From NCBI GenBank assembly GCA_007570785.1, contig ML664161.1:8006277-8070276 (forward strand): 64,000 nucleotides of DNA. The letters are read 5' to 3'. The number at the start of each line of letters is the position of its first letter. The first letter of the stretch is position 1. The notes beneath the pieces were generated by a model. The model did no database searches and was not told the DNA's origin. It was given only the letters and a program-made list of their open reading frames with translations. Position numbers and translations under genes: made by a program. Shown in pieces: positions 52,755 through 64,000 of the stretch. Origin of the DNA: Antilocapra americana (taxonomy: Eukaryota > Chordata > Mammalia > Artiodactyla > Antilocapridae).

Positions 52755-52995
52755 AATAAACCATAGTAGTTAAAGACCATAAACTATAACCAGCAAGCCT
52801 GCTTCTGATCCCACCTTCACCTTCTCCTAGCTCTGTGACCTTAAACATATCATTTAATTTCTCTGTGCCTCAGATTCCTCAACTGTAAAATAGTGATGAC
52901 AGCAGTACTTACTTCCTAGGATTATTACAAAATATACAGAAAACATTTCAAGCAGTGACTGGCATATTCCAAGCACTCAGAAGTGTTTGTTAATA
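52755..52995 (+). mobile_element. MIR SINE
   Basis: TAGTAGTTAAAGACC, CTAGCTCTGTGACCTTAAAC, CTCTGTGCCTCAGATTCCTC and GTGACTGGCATATTCCAAGC give nearly the whole MIR consensus order. Confidence 0.8.
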
Positions 52996-53731
52996 ATCAT
53001 TATCCTAGAATGCAAGAATCTAAGAAGGAAAGAATCATGCTGGTTTTTGTTCACTGCAGTGTCCCTACTTCCTAGATAAGTGACTAGGACATTATAGACT
53101 ATATATTAACAGTTGCTGGATGAATTAGGTCCCCACATCACCAGTTCTACCACCAAAAGTCATAATATGATAAGATCTCTGACATTTGGAGTAGGGGTTT
53201 CTGAGACTGTACCAATAAAATCCCTCTCCTCATTTTTTACAGAACAAAGTGGGACCGAGGCAGCTCGTATATACTCATAAAATCATAGGTTTTTCCAACA
53301 GAAAGAACTGAAGTGGCATGTCCAAGGTCTCAACTAGTTAGGAGCAGATGTAGGTCAAGTCCAAGTCCTTTGACTTCTAGTCTTTCTCCGTGCAATAAAA
53401 TCCTTTGATAAACAGAAGTAATCATTCACTGTCTTTCAAACAGTGGGCCTGGAAGGCAAGCGAGCAGGAACTTTGAGGAAAGTAAGGAGGATGTAGCCAC
53501 TAGCATTTAGTTGTACATTTCAGATACTTGGGTTGGGAAGTGACTTTATTTCATACCCAGAAACAATGTAGCAAGATTTATCACACATCGCCAAGTTGAT
53601 ATCACTGAGACAATCAATTTAGTAGTTCACAAGTATATATTAACACAGATGAAAGGGATGTTTCAAAATATATTTTTCTCAGTTCACAGACTATATCCAC
53701 ACTCACATTTAGCTTAGTTCCAAGTTACAGC

Positions 53732-53916
53732 TGACCCTTGAACAACACAGGTGTTGGGGGGCTGAAAATCTGTGCACAACTTCACAGTTGGCCCTTTGTT
53801 TCCACAGTTCGACATCAGTGGATTCATGGACGGTATAGAACTGTAGTAGGTATTTATTGAGAAAATGTGTTTATAAGCTGACCTATACAGTTAAAACCCG
53901 TGTTGTCCAAGGGTCA
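53732..53916. mobile_element. Tigger-like MITE with clear TIRs
   Basis: TGACCCTTGAACAACACAGG at the left and CCGTGTTGTCCAAGGGTCA at the right are inverted repeats with two or three mismatches. The 185-bp body has no coding. This fits a non-autonomous DNA transposon of the pogo/Tigger class. The family name is not certain. Confidence 0.8.
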
Positions 53917-55689
53917 AGTATATTTCCTTACAAGAGAAAACAAAGATTTTTGCATAATTGTTAATTGTTGTTTTCTGGCTTATGTTGGAAAAATGAGTCT
54001 AGATGATTAGAAAATTAAAATTTTAAAAAGAGCAATCCGAGAAGGACTTACAACATTAACTTGGCTATTTAGTTCAAACTGAGTACACAGGTATTTAAAT
54101 CCTTTGTCAACTGATAGAATTCACCAGCCAGCCCCTCTCAACCTTCCTGAGCTGGAGTCCCAGAGTCGTGGCCACAAACCTGCCTGTGCACGTGTGGACT
54201 AAACAGAAACCACCACTCTCTTCAGGGACAATTTCCAATACAACTGCAGTCAGGGAAAGGCACACTAAATCCACGAAGCAGACTGAGAGAATTCTCCAGG
54301 ATACTAGGTCATGAGGCAGGTTTTGGACAAGAAGCGATCAATGTCCACCTTCCAGAACTTTCCTCAAATCTCCCACAGTCACTCCAGTGCAAACATGTCA
54401 AGTCATTCTAAAGATCAATACATACATAAAGTTCTCCCACCCTTCCCTCTTCCTTCCCGATGTCAGGTTGTCTCAGAGATTATACAGCAGTTTGGGGAAA
54501 TGTATCAGTTTAGAGATACACAAACGTGGGATGTCTCTAGGCCTGTCAGGACAAGGTAACTTTCCAGTATTTCCAGCAACACAGGGTTGAAATGATGGGA
54601 ACCAGACTAGCAGAGATTTTGGCATTTTGCCTTTTCAAAGATGCTCAGATGAAGAAAAAGGATAGCAATTGCAGCTGATGGACTTTAAAGACAAGAACTG
54701 ATTACCTAAATAACTAAGTAAGAAAGATTAGGGAACTATCTTATGTTCCATTTTGAAAAAAAAAAAAAAAAAAGGCTTAACTCTGCCCTTGGTCTTGCTT
54801 CCAACAGACCAAGGACACACATGTGTTTGCAAGCATTTTCAGCCTTTCTCCCCACACCTACAAGCAACCTTGCAGTGGACAACAGGCTCTCTCTGTGGGA
54901 TGAGGAGGTTACTATTAGCCAGCTCGATCCCCTATGACTCTCGCTTGCAGAGGGCAGCAGCACAGCCAAGAGCCACAAAGAAACTGTCAAGATCCCCTGA
55001 GTATCAACCTGGGCAGCAGTCTGCCGTCTGGCAGCAGGCAGAGCCCCTCCCCATCCATCACTTGGCGTCACCACAAATGGCACCGACGGCTGATTAATGC
55101 CAACCCTTACACAGATTGTTTCTGACAAGTGTTCATTGGCATCTGATCTATGGCCTATGGCCAGGCTAGCACTCAGGATATACTACTTCATTTGTTTGCT
55201 TTACATGGCAGATACTTTTTAGAATGGGGAATTTAGACCATCTTTTCAAGGACCTACAGAGTTTTTTGTTTGTTTTTTTTTAAACAAACCTAAGAAGCTC
55301 AAGCTAAACTTCTTTGTGTCCCTCCAGGCTTCCAAAAGTGCTGAATTTCCATTGTCAAAGAAGTTTAGGAGCACTGAGTTTAAAAGATTAGCAATTGAGC
55401 TATTCTCTATTGCAGAGCCTCTCAGAGTCTTAATTGTATTACTACACACTGAGAATCTCCAAGAGAGGGTGAAGCTTTCCATACTGGCAAACCTGTCTGG
55501 CTGTAGAACACCTTTTCAGGGACCCTGTTGTCTCCCTAAGCACTGGTGTTCTGTGGAGCACAGGTTAGACAATGATAGCATACAGAGCAATCTTTCCCTT
55601 CTCACTCATGCTTAACCAAAGTTTGCATCTTAAGTTACTATAGCAGAGACTGTTCAAAGCCATGCAACATCTATTCTCCCATTGGTCTT

Positions 55690-56150
55690 TAGTAACAACA
55701 ACATCAAAATCCCCATTTTATCTGGAAGACAATGTACCCAGATCAAAAACTACACGCCCTAGATTCTTTGAAGCTAGGGGTGAATATGTGACTAAGTTCC
55801 GGTCAATGAAGTGCAAGCAGAATTATTGTGTGGGACTTTCAGAAGGGTTGCTCAAATGGAATTGACCTACCTGATAGAAACACTCTATTGTCCTCCACCC
55901 TCCTCAGTCCGGCTCCCTGGAATGCAGACATGATGGCTGGAGCCCTGAAGCCATTTCTGACCCCAGGTGAATTTCAGAATGGAAGCCTCAGGCTAGGTTG
56001 GCAGAACAATAAAATGATTCTAAACCTCTGATGGCCATGGTATACCACTGGACTGTCTGTATCTGGACATCTTTAAATTGAGTGAGAAATAAAGTTCTAT
56101 CTTCCTTAACCCTCTAATAGTTAGGGTTTTCTGTTCAATACAGCTGAACT
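55690..56150 (+). mobile_element. MaLR-like LTR
   Basis: TTATCTGGAAGACAATG, GGGTGAATATGTGACTAAGT, GGTCAATGAAGTGCAAGCAG, GACATGATGGCTGGAGCC and a polyadenylation-like AATAAAG before TTAGGGTTTTCTGTTC follow the order of MLT1-type LTRs. Family tentative. Confidence 0.5.
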
Positions 56151-56249
56151 CTAATTCATTTATTTTGAAGTTTACTGTTCAGGTATTTTTATTTATTTAT
56201 GTTTAACTAACAGTCCTTCTTTAAAGTACTCTTTCCCATCAGCCTTTGC

Positions 56250-56620
56250 TTTGGTAAAGGTCACAGGCATTACAGTTGTTCATCAGATAGTCCTTTTCTC
56301 CTTCTGCTGGTATGTTATAAGATAGCACTTGTTAACCCCTCTTTATGTTTTTGCTCCAGCCAATGCAATGTGAGTGGAAGTGATGTGCCACTTTCAGATA
56401 GAATATTTGATTGTTAGTGTCAAGTATATGGTGACTACGGAATCCTATGTGGACATGAAGGCTCCATTAGTCTGTATCCTTGGATAGCTGATGAACAGAG
56501 TCCTCTCCTGATGGGCTCTGGACACGTGGTATGGTAAGAAATAAACTTGAGCTGTATGAAGTCTCTAAGATTATTAGTTATCACAGCACATCTCAGCTTG
56601 TCCTGACTGACAGAAATGAC
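56250..56620 (+). mobile_element. Second MaLR-like LTR fragment
   Basis: CCAGCCAATGCAATGTGAGT, GGAAGTGATGTGCCAC, then AATAAACTTGAGCTG and CTTGTCCTGACTGACAG resemble the same LTR class as 55690. Edges uncertain. Confidence 0.4.
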
Positions 56621-57639
56621 CCAAAGATGGTGATGATGATAATCTCACTGTATAATGCTTTATGATTTCTGAAACAATATTTGAGAAGGTATCTCCTATG
56701 CCTCAGACATCGTGCAGTGCATTTTGCAAAAATCATTTTATTTGGTTTCTGCATTGATCCTGTAAGGTAGATTGTTCACAAGAAAGAAAACTGAGGCTAA
56801 AAGAGTAACCTATATAAAATCAATGTCCAGTGCCAAAACGTACATTGCTTTGTACTGTCTCCAACCACAGTCTCCAACCCTCCCCACTGTCTCCAACCCT
56901 GGAACATCTGAAGGCAGCCCTAGGAACACTAAAAACCTTACAAAGTTGACTGGCAACACAGGAATTCCTGGAGGAATTCCAAGGAGGAGGTGGGGGAACC
57001 AAATTTTAAAAATGGAGTTTGCTCTCTCATGTAGCTGACCACATCCTGTACGGACTAAACCGTGGCATACTGGGGCTTGTAGTCCTGGTACCACACTGAG
57101 GACAGCAGGACTGCAGGTCCCCTGACTGCTCATTCAAGTACCTTTATACTCAAAACCTCCTTTCTGAGCCACTGTTAAGGTAACCCAGCAGCTGAGAATA
57201 ACTAATTGGGCAACATTCTCTGACTGCTGGCATGAGCAGTGATCAGCTTGGCATCACCGTGGCAACCTGACTGGAATGCCGGTTGTTCACACAAAGAAAA
57301 CTTGGTCTCCATTTAGACCAGGATTGGATTTTGTCTCTATTCCATTTTTTCCCATTACAAGTTGCTATCAAAGGAACAATGCTTCTTTTAAGAAGAATGT
57401 TTATGGTCTGTGGAAAAACAGCATTTCCATAGTCTGGAAAAATTCGGAAAGAGGGGGAAAAGTAATATATCTTTTATTGCCAGCAGAAAAGAGATTTTAT
57501 TAACACAGGCTCTATACAAACAACATTAAAGGGCACTGTGGAGTACACGGCCACACAATTCTATGGAAATGTCGTTGCACAGCACGGGCAAGGGTTACTA
57601 ACAATTAGATCACATTAAATGGATCAGGTCCCATCTCCT

Positions 57640-58070
57640 GGGCACCTACAATGTGGAACCCTAAACCCCTCCTCCATGTCCCAGTGGCTCTCCTGCCTAT
57701 TCTACTCCATCATCCAACTCCAAGTTATATCTGTCAACCCCTCTCCATGCATCAGCTACAGCCAACCGCTCCCCAGGCCCAGAAGATGCTCTTAAATCCT
57801 GTGTCTTTTTTCCTGCTGTCAGGAAAGCCCTTTGTTCCCATCTCTGTCTAACTCTTATCAGTCCTTTGAGGTCCAACTCAAATCGTGTATCACATGTAAG
57901 GTCCTTCCATTATATGGCACTGGTCTAACCTCCACATTAAAGCTGTCTTGATTGTATCTGTCTTACTACACTGTAAGTTAACTCTTCCAGGAGCAAGGTC
58001 TGTGTCTTCATTATCTCTGAATCTCCCAAGATGTTTAACAGTGATGCCTGACACATCAGCAGTGTGACAT
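57640..58070 (+). mobile_element. L2 LINE 3' fragment
   Basis: CCTTTGAGGTCCAACTCAAA, CTTACTACACTGTAAGTTAA, GGAGCAAGGTCTGTGTCTTC and AATCTCCCAAGATG follow the LINE-2 3' order. Confidence 0.6.
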
Positions 58071-58109
58071 GGGAGGATGAGTATCAATTTGTGTACCAAC
58101 AGATCAAGG

Positions 58110-58470
58110 TTTTAGTGGGGCTTTGCCACATCCACTTGTTTAATTTTTGAAAAATTTCTTAACTTCTTTGAGCCACAGTTTCTTCACCTATCAACCAGAT
58201 GCTCCTGAAAGTGTGGTCCACAACCAGCAGGGTCCACAGCACCTGGTAGGGTTAAAAATGCAGAACCTTGGGCTCTGCTTAGAACTACTGAATCAGACCT
58301 AACATTTTAATGAGATCCCAGGTGTAAGTGAAGATTGATATTGCAAAAGTACGGATAAAATCCACCTTGCAGAATTATGGTGAGAATGAGGCAAAGTTTA
58401 TGGAAAATACCCAGCAAGGAACATGATACCTAATAGATCTCACTAAATGAGGAAACTATTACTAATGATA
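58110..58470 (+). mobile_element. MIR interrupted by MER5A
   Basis: MIR-like text (CTTTGAGCCACAGTTTCTTC) stops near 58197. A MER5A-like element (AAAGTGTGGTCCACAACCAG to TTAATGAGATCCCAGG) fills about 58197-58325. MIR-like text resumes (GAATTATGGTGAGAATGAGG). So the hAT element jumped into an older MIR. Confidence 0.6.
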
Positions 58471-59046
58471 AGAGTATACCAATGCTTAATAATTTACTAA
58501 CATACAAATAATTCCCTAACATAAAACGGAATGAAAATTGAGTTGTGTGGTGCTATGGAGGATCCATATATGATGGCATAAGCTTCCTTCAAGGAGCAAG
58601 TCTCATTAGTAAAAATAGAGAAAACAAAGAAAAATAAAAGGATTGTGATTTAGAAGATCATAGTTCTCAATCTGATTCCTCATTTACAGTTTTCTCTGAC
58701 ATTGAGCAAATCCACTGAAATTCTCTTCACACTTGGTTTGTTCTCCTATAAAGTTGAAATAAGAATATCATTTTACTGCCTGCCTCTCAGGGTTGTACCA
58801 AAGTTGAAATGAAACAAAAGCACTGAAGAATTTGCCAAAGCGAAGTCGGGTTGTTATCAATTAGTACTAAAATAAAACATGTCCATCACAAATTTTCTCC
58901 TGCTAAATCCACGTTCAAGGGTGGCCACCCCTGAAGGACAAAATGGCACATTAGAGCCACTGCAAAATAATGTTCAGCCTGTTCCATTTTATAGGATTTG
59001 TGAGTGGAGTTTTAATGGAAGGAGTGAGGAAAGAGGTAAATGGTTC

Positions 59047-59076
59047 GGGGGGGGGGGGGGGGGGGGTTTTCCCTGC

Positions 59077-59111
<35 letters not shown>
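59047..59111. repeat. Two long G tracts
   Basis: Twenty G (59047-59066), then TTTTCCCTGCCC, then 33 G (59079-59111). The spacer text recurs after the second tract as TTTTCCCTGCTC (59116-59127), so a tract-plus-spacer unit looks duplicated. ORFs through here read as poly-Gly or poly-Pro and are not genes. Confidence 0.95.
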
Positions 59112-59113
<2 letters not shown>

Positions 59114-60129
59114 GGTTTTCCCTGCTCAGGCAGTGGGCATGGTAAAGTAAGGGCTGAGAGTACCCACAGCTTGGAAATGCTGAGGAAGGCATGGGTACGG
59201 AGCACCATCATAAGCCCCAGGAGAAGGAATTCACAGCAGACCATCTCAGCTTCAGATGTCAGGAAAAGAACAGTTACAGGAGTCCTGAGGATTCTGGTTT
59301 GCCAGGTGGGGGAACCTAAGACTGGAGGGCCCCTGGGGTCTGAGGAACAAGGAGGCGGCATTTGTTGGAATCCACTTCTCAAGAACCTGACTGACAAAAC
59401 AAGGCGAGATGGAGATTAGAAACCATGTTCTAATCGGTCCAACAGGCAGAACACAAGGGAAATTCTAAGAGCTCAGATGGGTGGGAGAGGGACACAAACA
59501 CAGTCAAGGAAAGCCAAAAAGAAGAGGTGAGCATCGGGCTGGACTTGGAAATACACACGGGATTTGCGTAAGCAGAAGGCGACTGGCAGAGGGGAGAAAT
59601 TTCTTTCCCAATGGTATTGTTTTGAAAGAATACTGTTAATCACATGTATCACTTCTGTGAGAAATAACCCAATCCTGGAAACATCACTCATAGAGCTGTA
59701 CCTTCATTCAGCAAGTTTTCGATTATTTCTAGAAATCTTAGGTCCATCAGCATTTCATGAGGCAAACAGATTTCAGGCACTGAGCCCACGTGGCCAGAGC
59801 AAAGTGGCAGACACATGTGGGATAACAAATATAAAATCATTACTCTTTAAACAAAATGTCATGTCTGAAGTCTTATTTATCCCAGGTAACAAAGGAACAA
59901 ATATATAAATTACACTGCTGTAGTAATTTGTTTACATTCATCTCCCCCACTCATCTAGGCTTCCTCTTCCTAAAAAAGCAGGGACTGGGCTCTCTTCATA
60001 TTAACATTCTGAGCAACTTACACAGTATCCATGTCACAGAGGGCACTTAAATTGGTTAGGTAGGTAAAAAATTTTACCAATATGACAATAAGATAGCACA
60101 TAAAAGCTGTTATTTACTTTTTCTTAAAA

Positions 60130-60474
60130 GAGCTTCCCTGATAGCTCAGTTGGTAAAGAATCCGCCTGCAATGCAAGAGACCCTGGTTCGATTCTTGGGT
60201 CAAGAAGATCCACTGGAGAAGAAATAGGCTACCCACTCCAGTATTCTTGGGTTTCCCTGGTGGCTCAGCTAGTAAAGAATCCGCCTACAATGCGGGAGAC
60301 CTGGGTTTGATCTCTGGGTTGAGAAGATGCAGGAGACCTGGGTTTGCTCTCTGGTTGGGAAGATCCCTTGGAGAAGGGAAAGGTTACCCACTCCAGTATT
60401 CTGGCCTGGAGAATTCTATGGATTGTATAGTCCATGGGGTCGCAAAGAGTCAGACACGACTGAGCAACTTCCAC
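60130..60474 (+). mobile_element. Bov-tA3-type SINE with TSD
   Basis: A partial first unit (AGCTTCCCTGATAGCTCAGT to CCAGTATTCTTGG) is followed by a full second unit with a further small internal duplication (GCAGGAGACCTGGGTTTG near 60328). TTTTCTTAAAA flanks it at 60119-60129 and 60475-60485. Confidence 0.93.
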
Positions 60475-60477
60475 TTT

Positions 60478-61150
60478 TCTTAAAACTCAACATTAAAAAA
60501 ACTAAGATCACGGCATCTAGTCCATTCACTTCATGGCAAATAGAACAGGAAAAAATGGAAACAGTGACAGATTTTATTTTCTTAGACTCCAAAATCACTG
60601 CGGACGGTGACTGCAGCCATGAAATTAAAAGATATTTGCTCCTTAGAAGGAAAGCTAGACAAACCTAGACAGTATATTAAATAGAAGAGACATCACTTTG
60701 TTGACAAAGGTCTGTACAGTCAAAGCTATGGATTTTCCAGCAGTCATGTACAGATGTGAGAGTTGGACCATAAAAAAAGGCTTAGAGCCAAAGAATTGAG
60801 GTTTTTGAATTGTGGTGCTGGAGAAGACTTTTGAGAGTCCCTTGGACAGCAAGGAGATCAAACCAATCAATCCTAAAGGAAATCAACCCTGAATACTCAT
60901 TGGAAGGACTGATGCTGAAGCTGAAGCTCCAATACTGTGGTCACCTGATGCAAAGAGCTGACTCACTGGAAAAGACCATCATGCTAGGGAAGATCAAGGG
61001 GATGGAAAAGGATGAGATGGTTAGATAGCATCACTGACTCAACAGACATGAATCTGAGCAAACTCTGGAAGATAATGGAAGACAGAGGAGCCTGATGTGC
61101 TGCAATCTATGGGACTGCAAAGAGTTGGGCACAACTTGGCAACTGAACAG
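60478..61150 (+). mobile_element. BovB LINE, 3' end
   Basis: It starts abruptly in reverse-transcriptase coding (LKLNIKKTKI, then DFIFLDSKITADGDCSHEIK) and later [17 protein letters not shown] and LQYCGHLMQRADSLEK. Stops and shifts near 60668 and 60790 break it. Its left edge overlaps the target-site duplication of the Bov-tA3 beside it. It is more diverged than the copies at 16701 and 21076. Confidence 0.92.
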
Positions 61151-62646
61151 CAAAAAATGTACCTTTTCATTGGTGGAATCAAGAGTAAATAAGGCAAGCT
61201 TTATATATCTTAAGATAAGGATATATATTCCTCAAGAGTACACAGGTGGGTACCAGAGAATTTGTGAATCCATGCTTAAATACCCTGCATCTTTCTGGAA
61301 AGCCTCTTTTCCTTGAGGACCTAACGATTTATTTTAATACATTATATTAAGCATGGATAAGTTCATGTCTATGTTAAAGGTAAAGCTTCCAGTAAATTCC
61401 AGGTTTCCAGAAGAGGTAGTCCCATCAGCCTACCAGTATCTCTAGTGACTCAGATTTACTCTTTTTCACCTACAGGGATGTTTTGGTAAAAATAGTCAGA
61501 GGTATATCGGTCACCTATACCACGCATACCCCTAAATTTCTAATAGAGAAAATGCCCTTTATTTCACCTCTATTCATTCAGAACCTGCAGTTACTTAAGT
61601 TAGAGCAGAACAGTAGTTTAATTTTCTATTGCTCATACAGAATAGGTTTTAAGAAAGTAATATATCTTTGAACTAAGAAAAGGAATACTTGGTTTTAAAA
61701 AAGATATTGCAGTCAAGTGCCATTCACATCTGATCATGGACTAGACATCTCCACCACAGCTGGCAATCCACGACCTGTGTTAAGATTGCCGTTCTAGTAC
61801 TTCTCAGGTGTCGTCTAAATTTAAAAGGGATTAAGACTCTACAGATTATTGTCTTACTTTTCACCAATATAAAAATGCCCCCTGCTTCTCCCCCTATTCT
61901 TTGGATCACTGAGGTTTTCTGCGAGGCAAATAGAATGATTTTAGTTCTCAAATAAAGAGATGGTCACTCTGGTGCTTATTAAATGGGCTAACCATTTTTG
62001 TTCTATACACTTTTCAGTATGTTTCACAATTAAAAGGCTTAAATAATTCAATCAAGAAGGCAGATTCAGTTCTGAAGAATGAGGATATAGATACAAGCAA
62101 CCATCCAACAATTAAATTATCAGTTCTCTGTCCTAACAGTGCTTCAAAAATCTGTAAACTAGGGCTAACTAAAATCCAGAAGGTAAGCATCTTTTGTTAC
62201 AATACAGAAATTCTCACCCTGACTTCTGAATTACACTCAGTAGTTAACCATACCATACAGCACAATGCTAAGCATTTAATATTTACAGATAAAGTATCTA
62301 CTTCATTAACATACTGTTTGCCAGTATCTAAAATGAGCCTATGGTCACGTCCTCATGACCTGATATCAGCTCTCACATCTCCCACACTTGTTCCAAATCT
62401 TTCCAGGGATAGTTCTTCCAAGCCTCTCTGACATGCACCCTTCTCAGCCACTGTATTCAAATGCTTTTTGAGACAAGAATCTTGGGAAATACGTGGCTGG
62501 AGATGTCTCTAGAAAGAAAGAGAGTTTGGTGCAGTTGATTACTATGTCAGGCAATGAATTTAAAATAACACCTGAAGAATCTATACATCATTAAACTTTC
62601 CGTCTTGAGTAGAACCATTTCATTCATCTCATACCGAAGCCACTAT

Positions 62647-62872
62647 GGGCTTCCCAGGTGGTGCTAGTGGTAAAGAGCCCACGTGCCAGGGCAGGAGACG
62701 TCAGAGACCTGGGTTCAGTCCCTGGCTTGGGAAGATCTCCTGGAGAAGGAAATGGCAACCCACTCCAGCATTCCTGCCTGGAGAATCCTACGGACAGAAG
62801 AGCCTGGCAGGCTATAGTCCATAGGGTCACAAAGAGGCGGACATGACTGAAGTGACTTAGCACGCATACAAA
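62647..62872 (+). mobile_element. Bov-tA SINE
   Basis: GGGCTTCCCAGGTGGTGCTA start, full body, and end in GAAGTGACTTAGCACGC. A short AAGCCAC lies on both sides. Confidence 0.93.
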
Positions 62873-63779
62873 GCCACCGCAGTGCTAAAAGATCCTAACC
62901 ACTAAGACTGAGGCATGTGAAGTTCACTCTAGACCCAACAAGAAGACACTAGTTCTTACACTACTTGCATCTCCTAGGTGCAAGTGAAATAATATTAAGT
63001 TCACAGTGGGAGAAATGTACAATTCAAGTGGCTTAATAGTTCAGAACTTGAACTCCAGGAGAAGAAAAGCAATGGCTGTAATATCATTATTAATCAGGAG
63101 TCATGGCAGAAGAGTAGCGGATGGGTCAGACCTTTCCAAAGTAGAGAAAGGGTTCCTACCCGTGAACTACATGGGTATTCAGTATGTTTACTTACTAGAA
63201 CCCTCTCCAGGAATAAAACAACATAAATAAACAGCCTATAAGCATTTGGGTGATTTCTATATGCCCTAAAGTACTCAATGGAAATATGCGCCGGGGTGGA
63301 GCTGACAAGCCTGCCCTTAGCTTCTATCTCTAAGTACCATCTTGTCCCTCCTGACCACAAGGACAGGTTTTCGTTTTGTATTTGTACAGTTACCTCTTGG
63401 CTGGCTGGAGAAGGCCAGCAGACCTCACTTTACCAAACAGCCCCTGCTGAAGAGCCTGGTTTAGAGCCTCGTCTTTATAACACAGGACTTGCCACTGACA
63501 CACATTACTAACTAGAGATACTATCCTCTTGAAAAGGTTGGGGCTCTAAGACATAATATGAGGCACACTCAAGAATGTAATGTACATACATATAGAATTA
63601 GGTATAAAAAGGTGGAAAGAGTACTTCCGTTGTAGAAAGTGTTTCAGTTCCAATTTTAGGCCCAGCTACTTGCCAGCCATGCAAATTTCAGCAAGCTATT
63701 TTATTTTGTTGAGTTTCCTAAATTTCTCGGGAAGAAAGTGTGTCTATCACTGAAGATATTCCTTCCCCTACCGCTTCTG

Positions 63780-63782
<3 letters not shown>

Positions 63783-63820
<38 letters not shown>
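63783..63820. repeat. (CA)n microsatellite
   Basis: About 18 CA units. The following 63840-64000 is C/T-rich and vaguely L2-like, but I could not confirm that. Confidence 0.96.
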
Positions 63821-63822
<2 letters not shown>

Positions 63823-64000
63823 CACCCTCCTTGCTCTAACCACCTTCAATTAGTCTGTTCACAAGTATCTTCCTCACCAGCTGGTTTCCACCCTCAAATC
63901 AGCTTAAGCATCATGCCCGCCAAGTCCTCCCTAAACCCCACATCCTTTCCCCAGCAGAGCTTAGTTGCTCCTCCTCTCTGTTCTCACAGTATTTGTTCTA

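Noticed and set aside
54736..55128. ORF of 130 codons, minus strand, and overlapping plus-strand ORFs
   Set aside because: The composition looks random, the end runs into a poly-A tract (54756-54773), and no domain or splice signals were recognised.
58951..59419. Overlapping ORFs of 148 and 149 codons on both strands
   Set aside because: They are kept open by the G tracts, which read as poly-Gly or poly-Pro. There are no splice sites, domains or start context.

Overview
The window is nuclear DNA from a ruminant, most likely a bovid such as cattle, buffalo, sheep or goat. It is dense in BovB LINE fragments and in Bov-tA, Bov-A2 and CHR-type tRNA-Glu SINEs, a combination confined to ruminants and close relatives. 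The exact species cannot be read from the sequence.

The only functional protein-coding segment I can support is one 66-bp exon on the minus strand at 44678-44743. It has a strong acceptor and donor and encodes 22 residues beginning [16 protein letters not shown]. This is the glycine-rich ATP loop at the start of a germinal-centre kinase, and it matches exon 2 of TNIK (TRAF2- and NCK-interacting kinase). The rest of the window is intron. Positions 44744-64000 are part of intron 1, on the 5' side of the gene. Positions 1-44677 are part of intron 2. No first exon, promoter, CpG island or further TNIK exon was recognised. The six-frame ORFs, up to 177 codons long, are shadows of transposons, low-complexity DNA or chance.

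The introns are a layered transposon record. The oldest layer is MIR, L2, MER5A, MER20, other hAT fossils, MaLR-like LTRs and Tigger elements. On top lie L1 3' ends, a possible solo LTR, BovB fragments and many ruminant SINEs. Several SINEs still carry clear target-site duplications. A processed RPS29 pseudogene lies at 13174-13478 with a poly-A tail and a 17-bp duplication.

No undescribed biological system was found. The points most worth checking are a Bov-tA3-type SINE that carries an older MIR/L2-like segment inside a single outer target-site duplication (47350-47822), two very long G tracts separated by 12 bases (59047-59111), a head-to-head inverted SINE pair (30702-31144), a Tigger1 fossil split by L1 DNA (18555-19598), and a repeat-poor interval around the TNIK exon.
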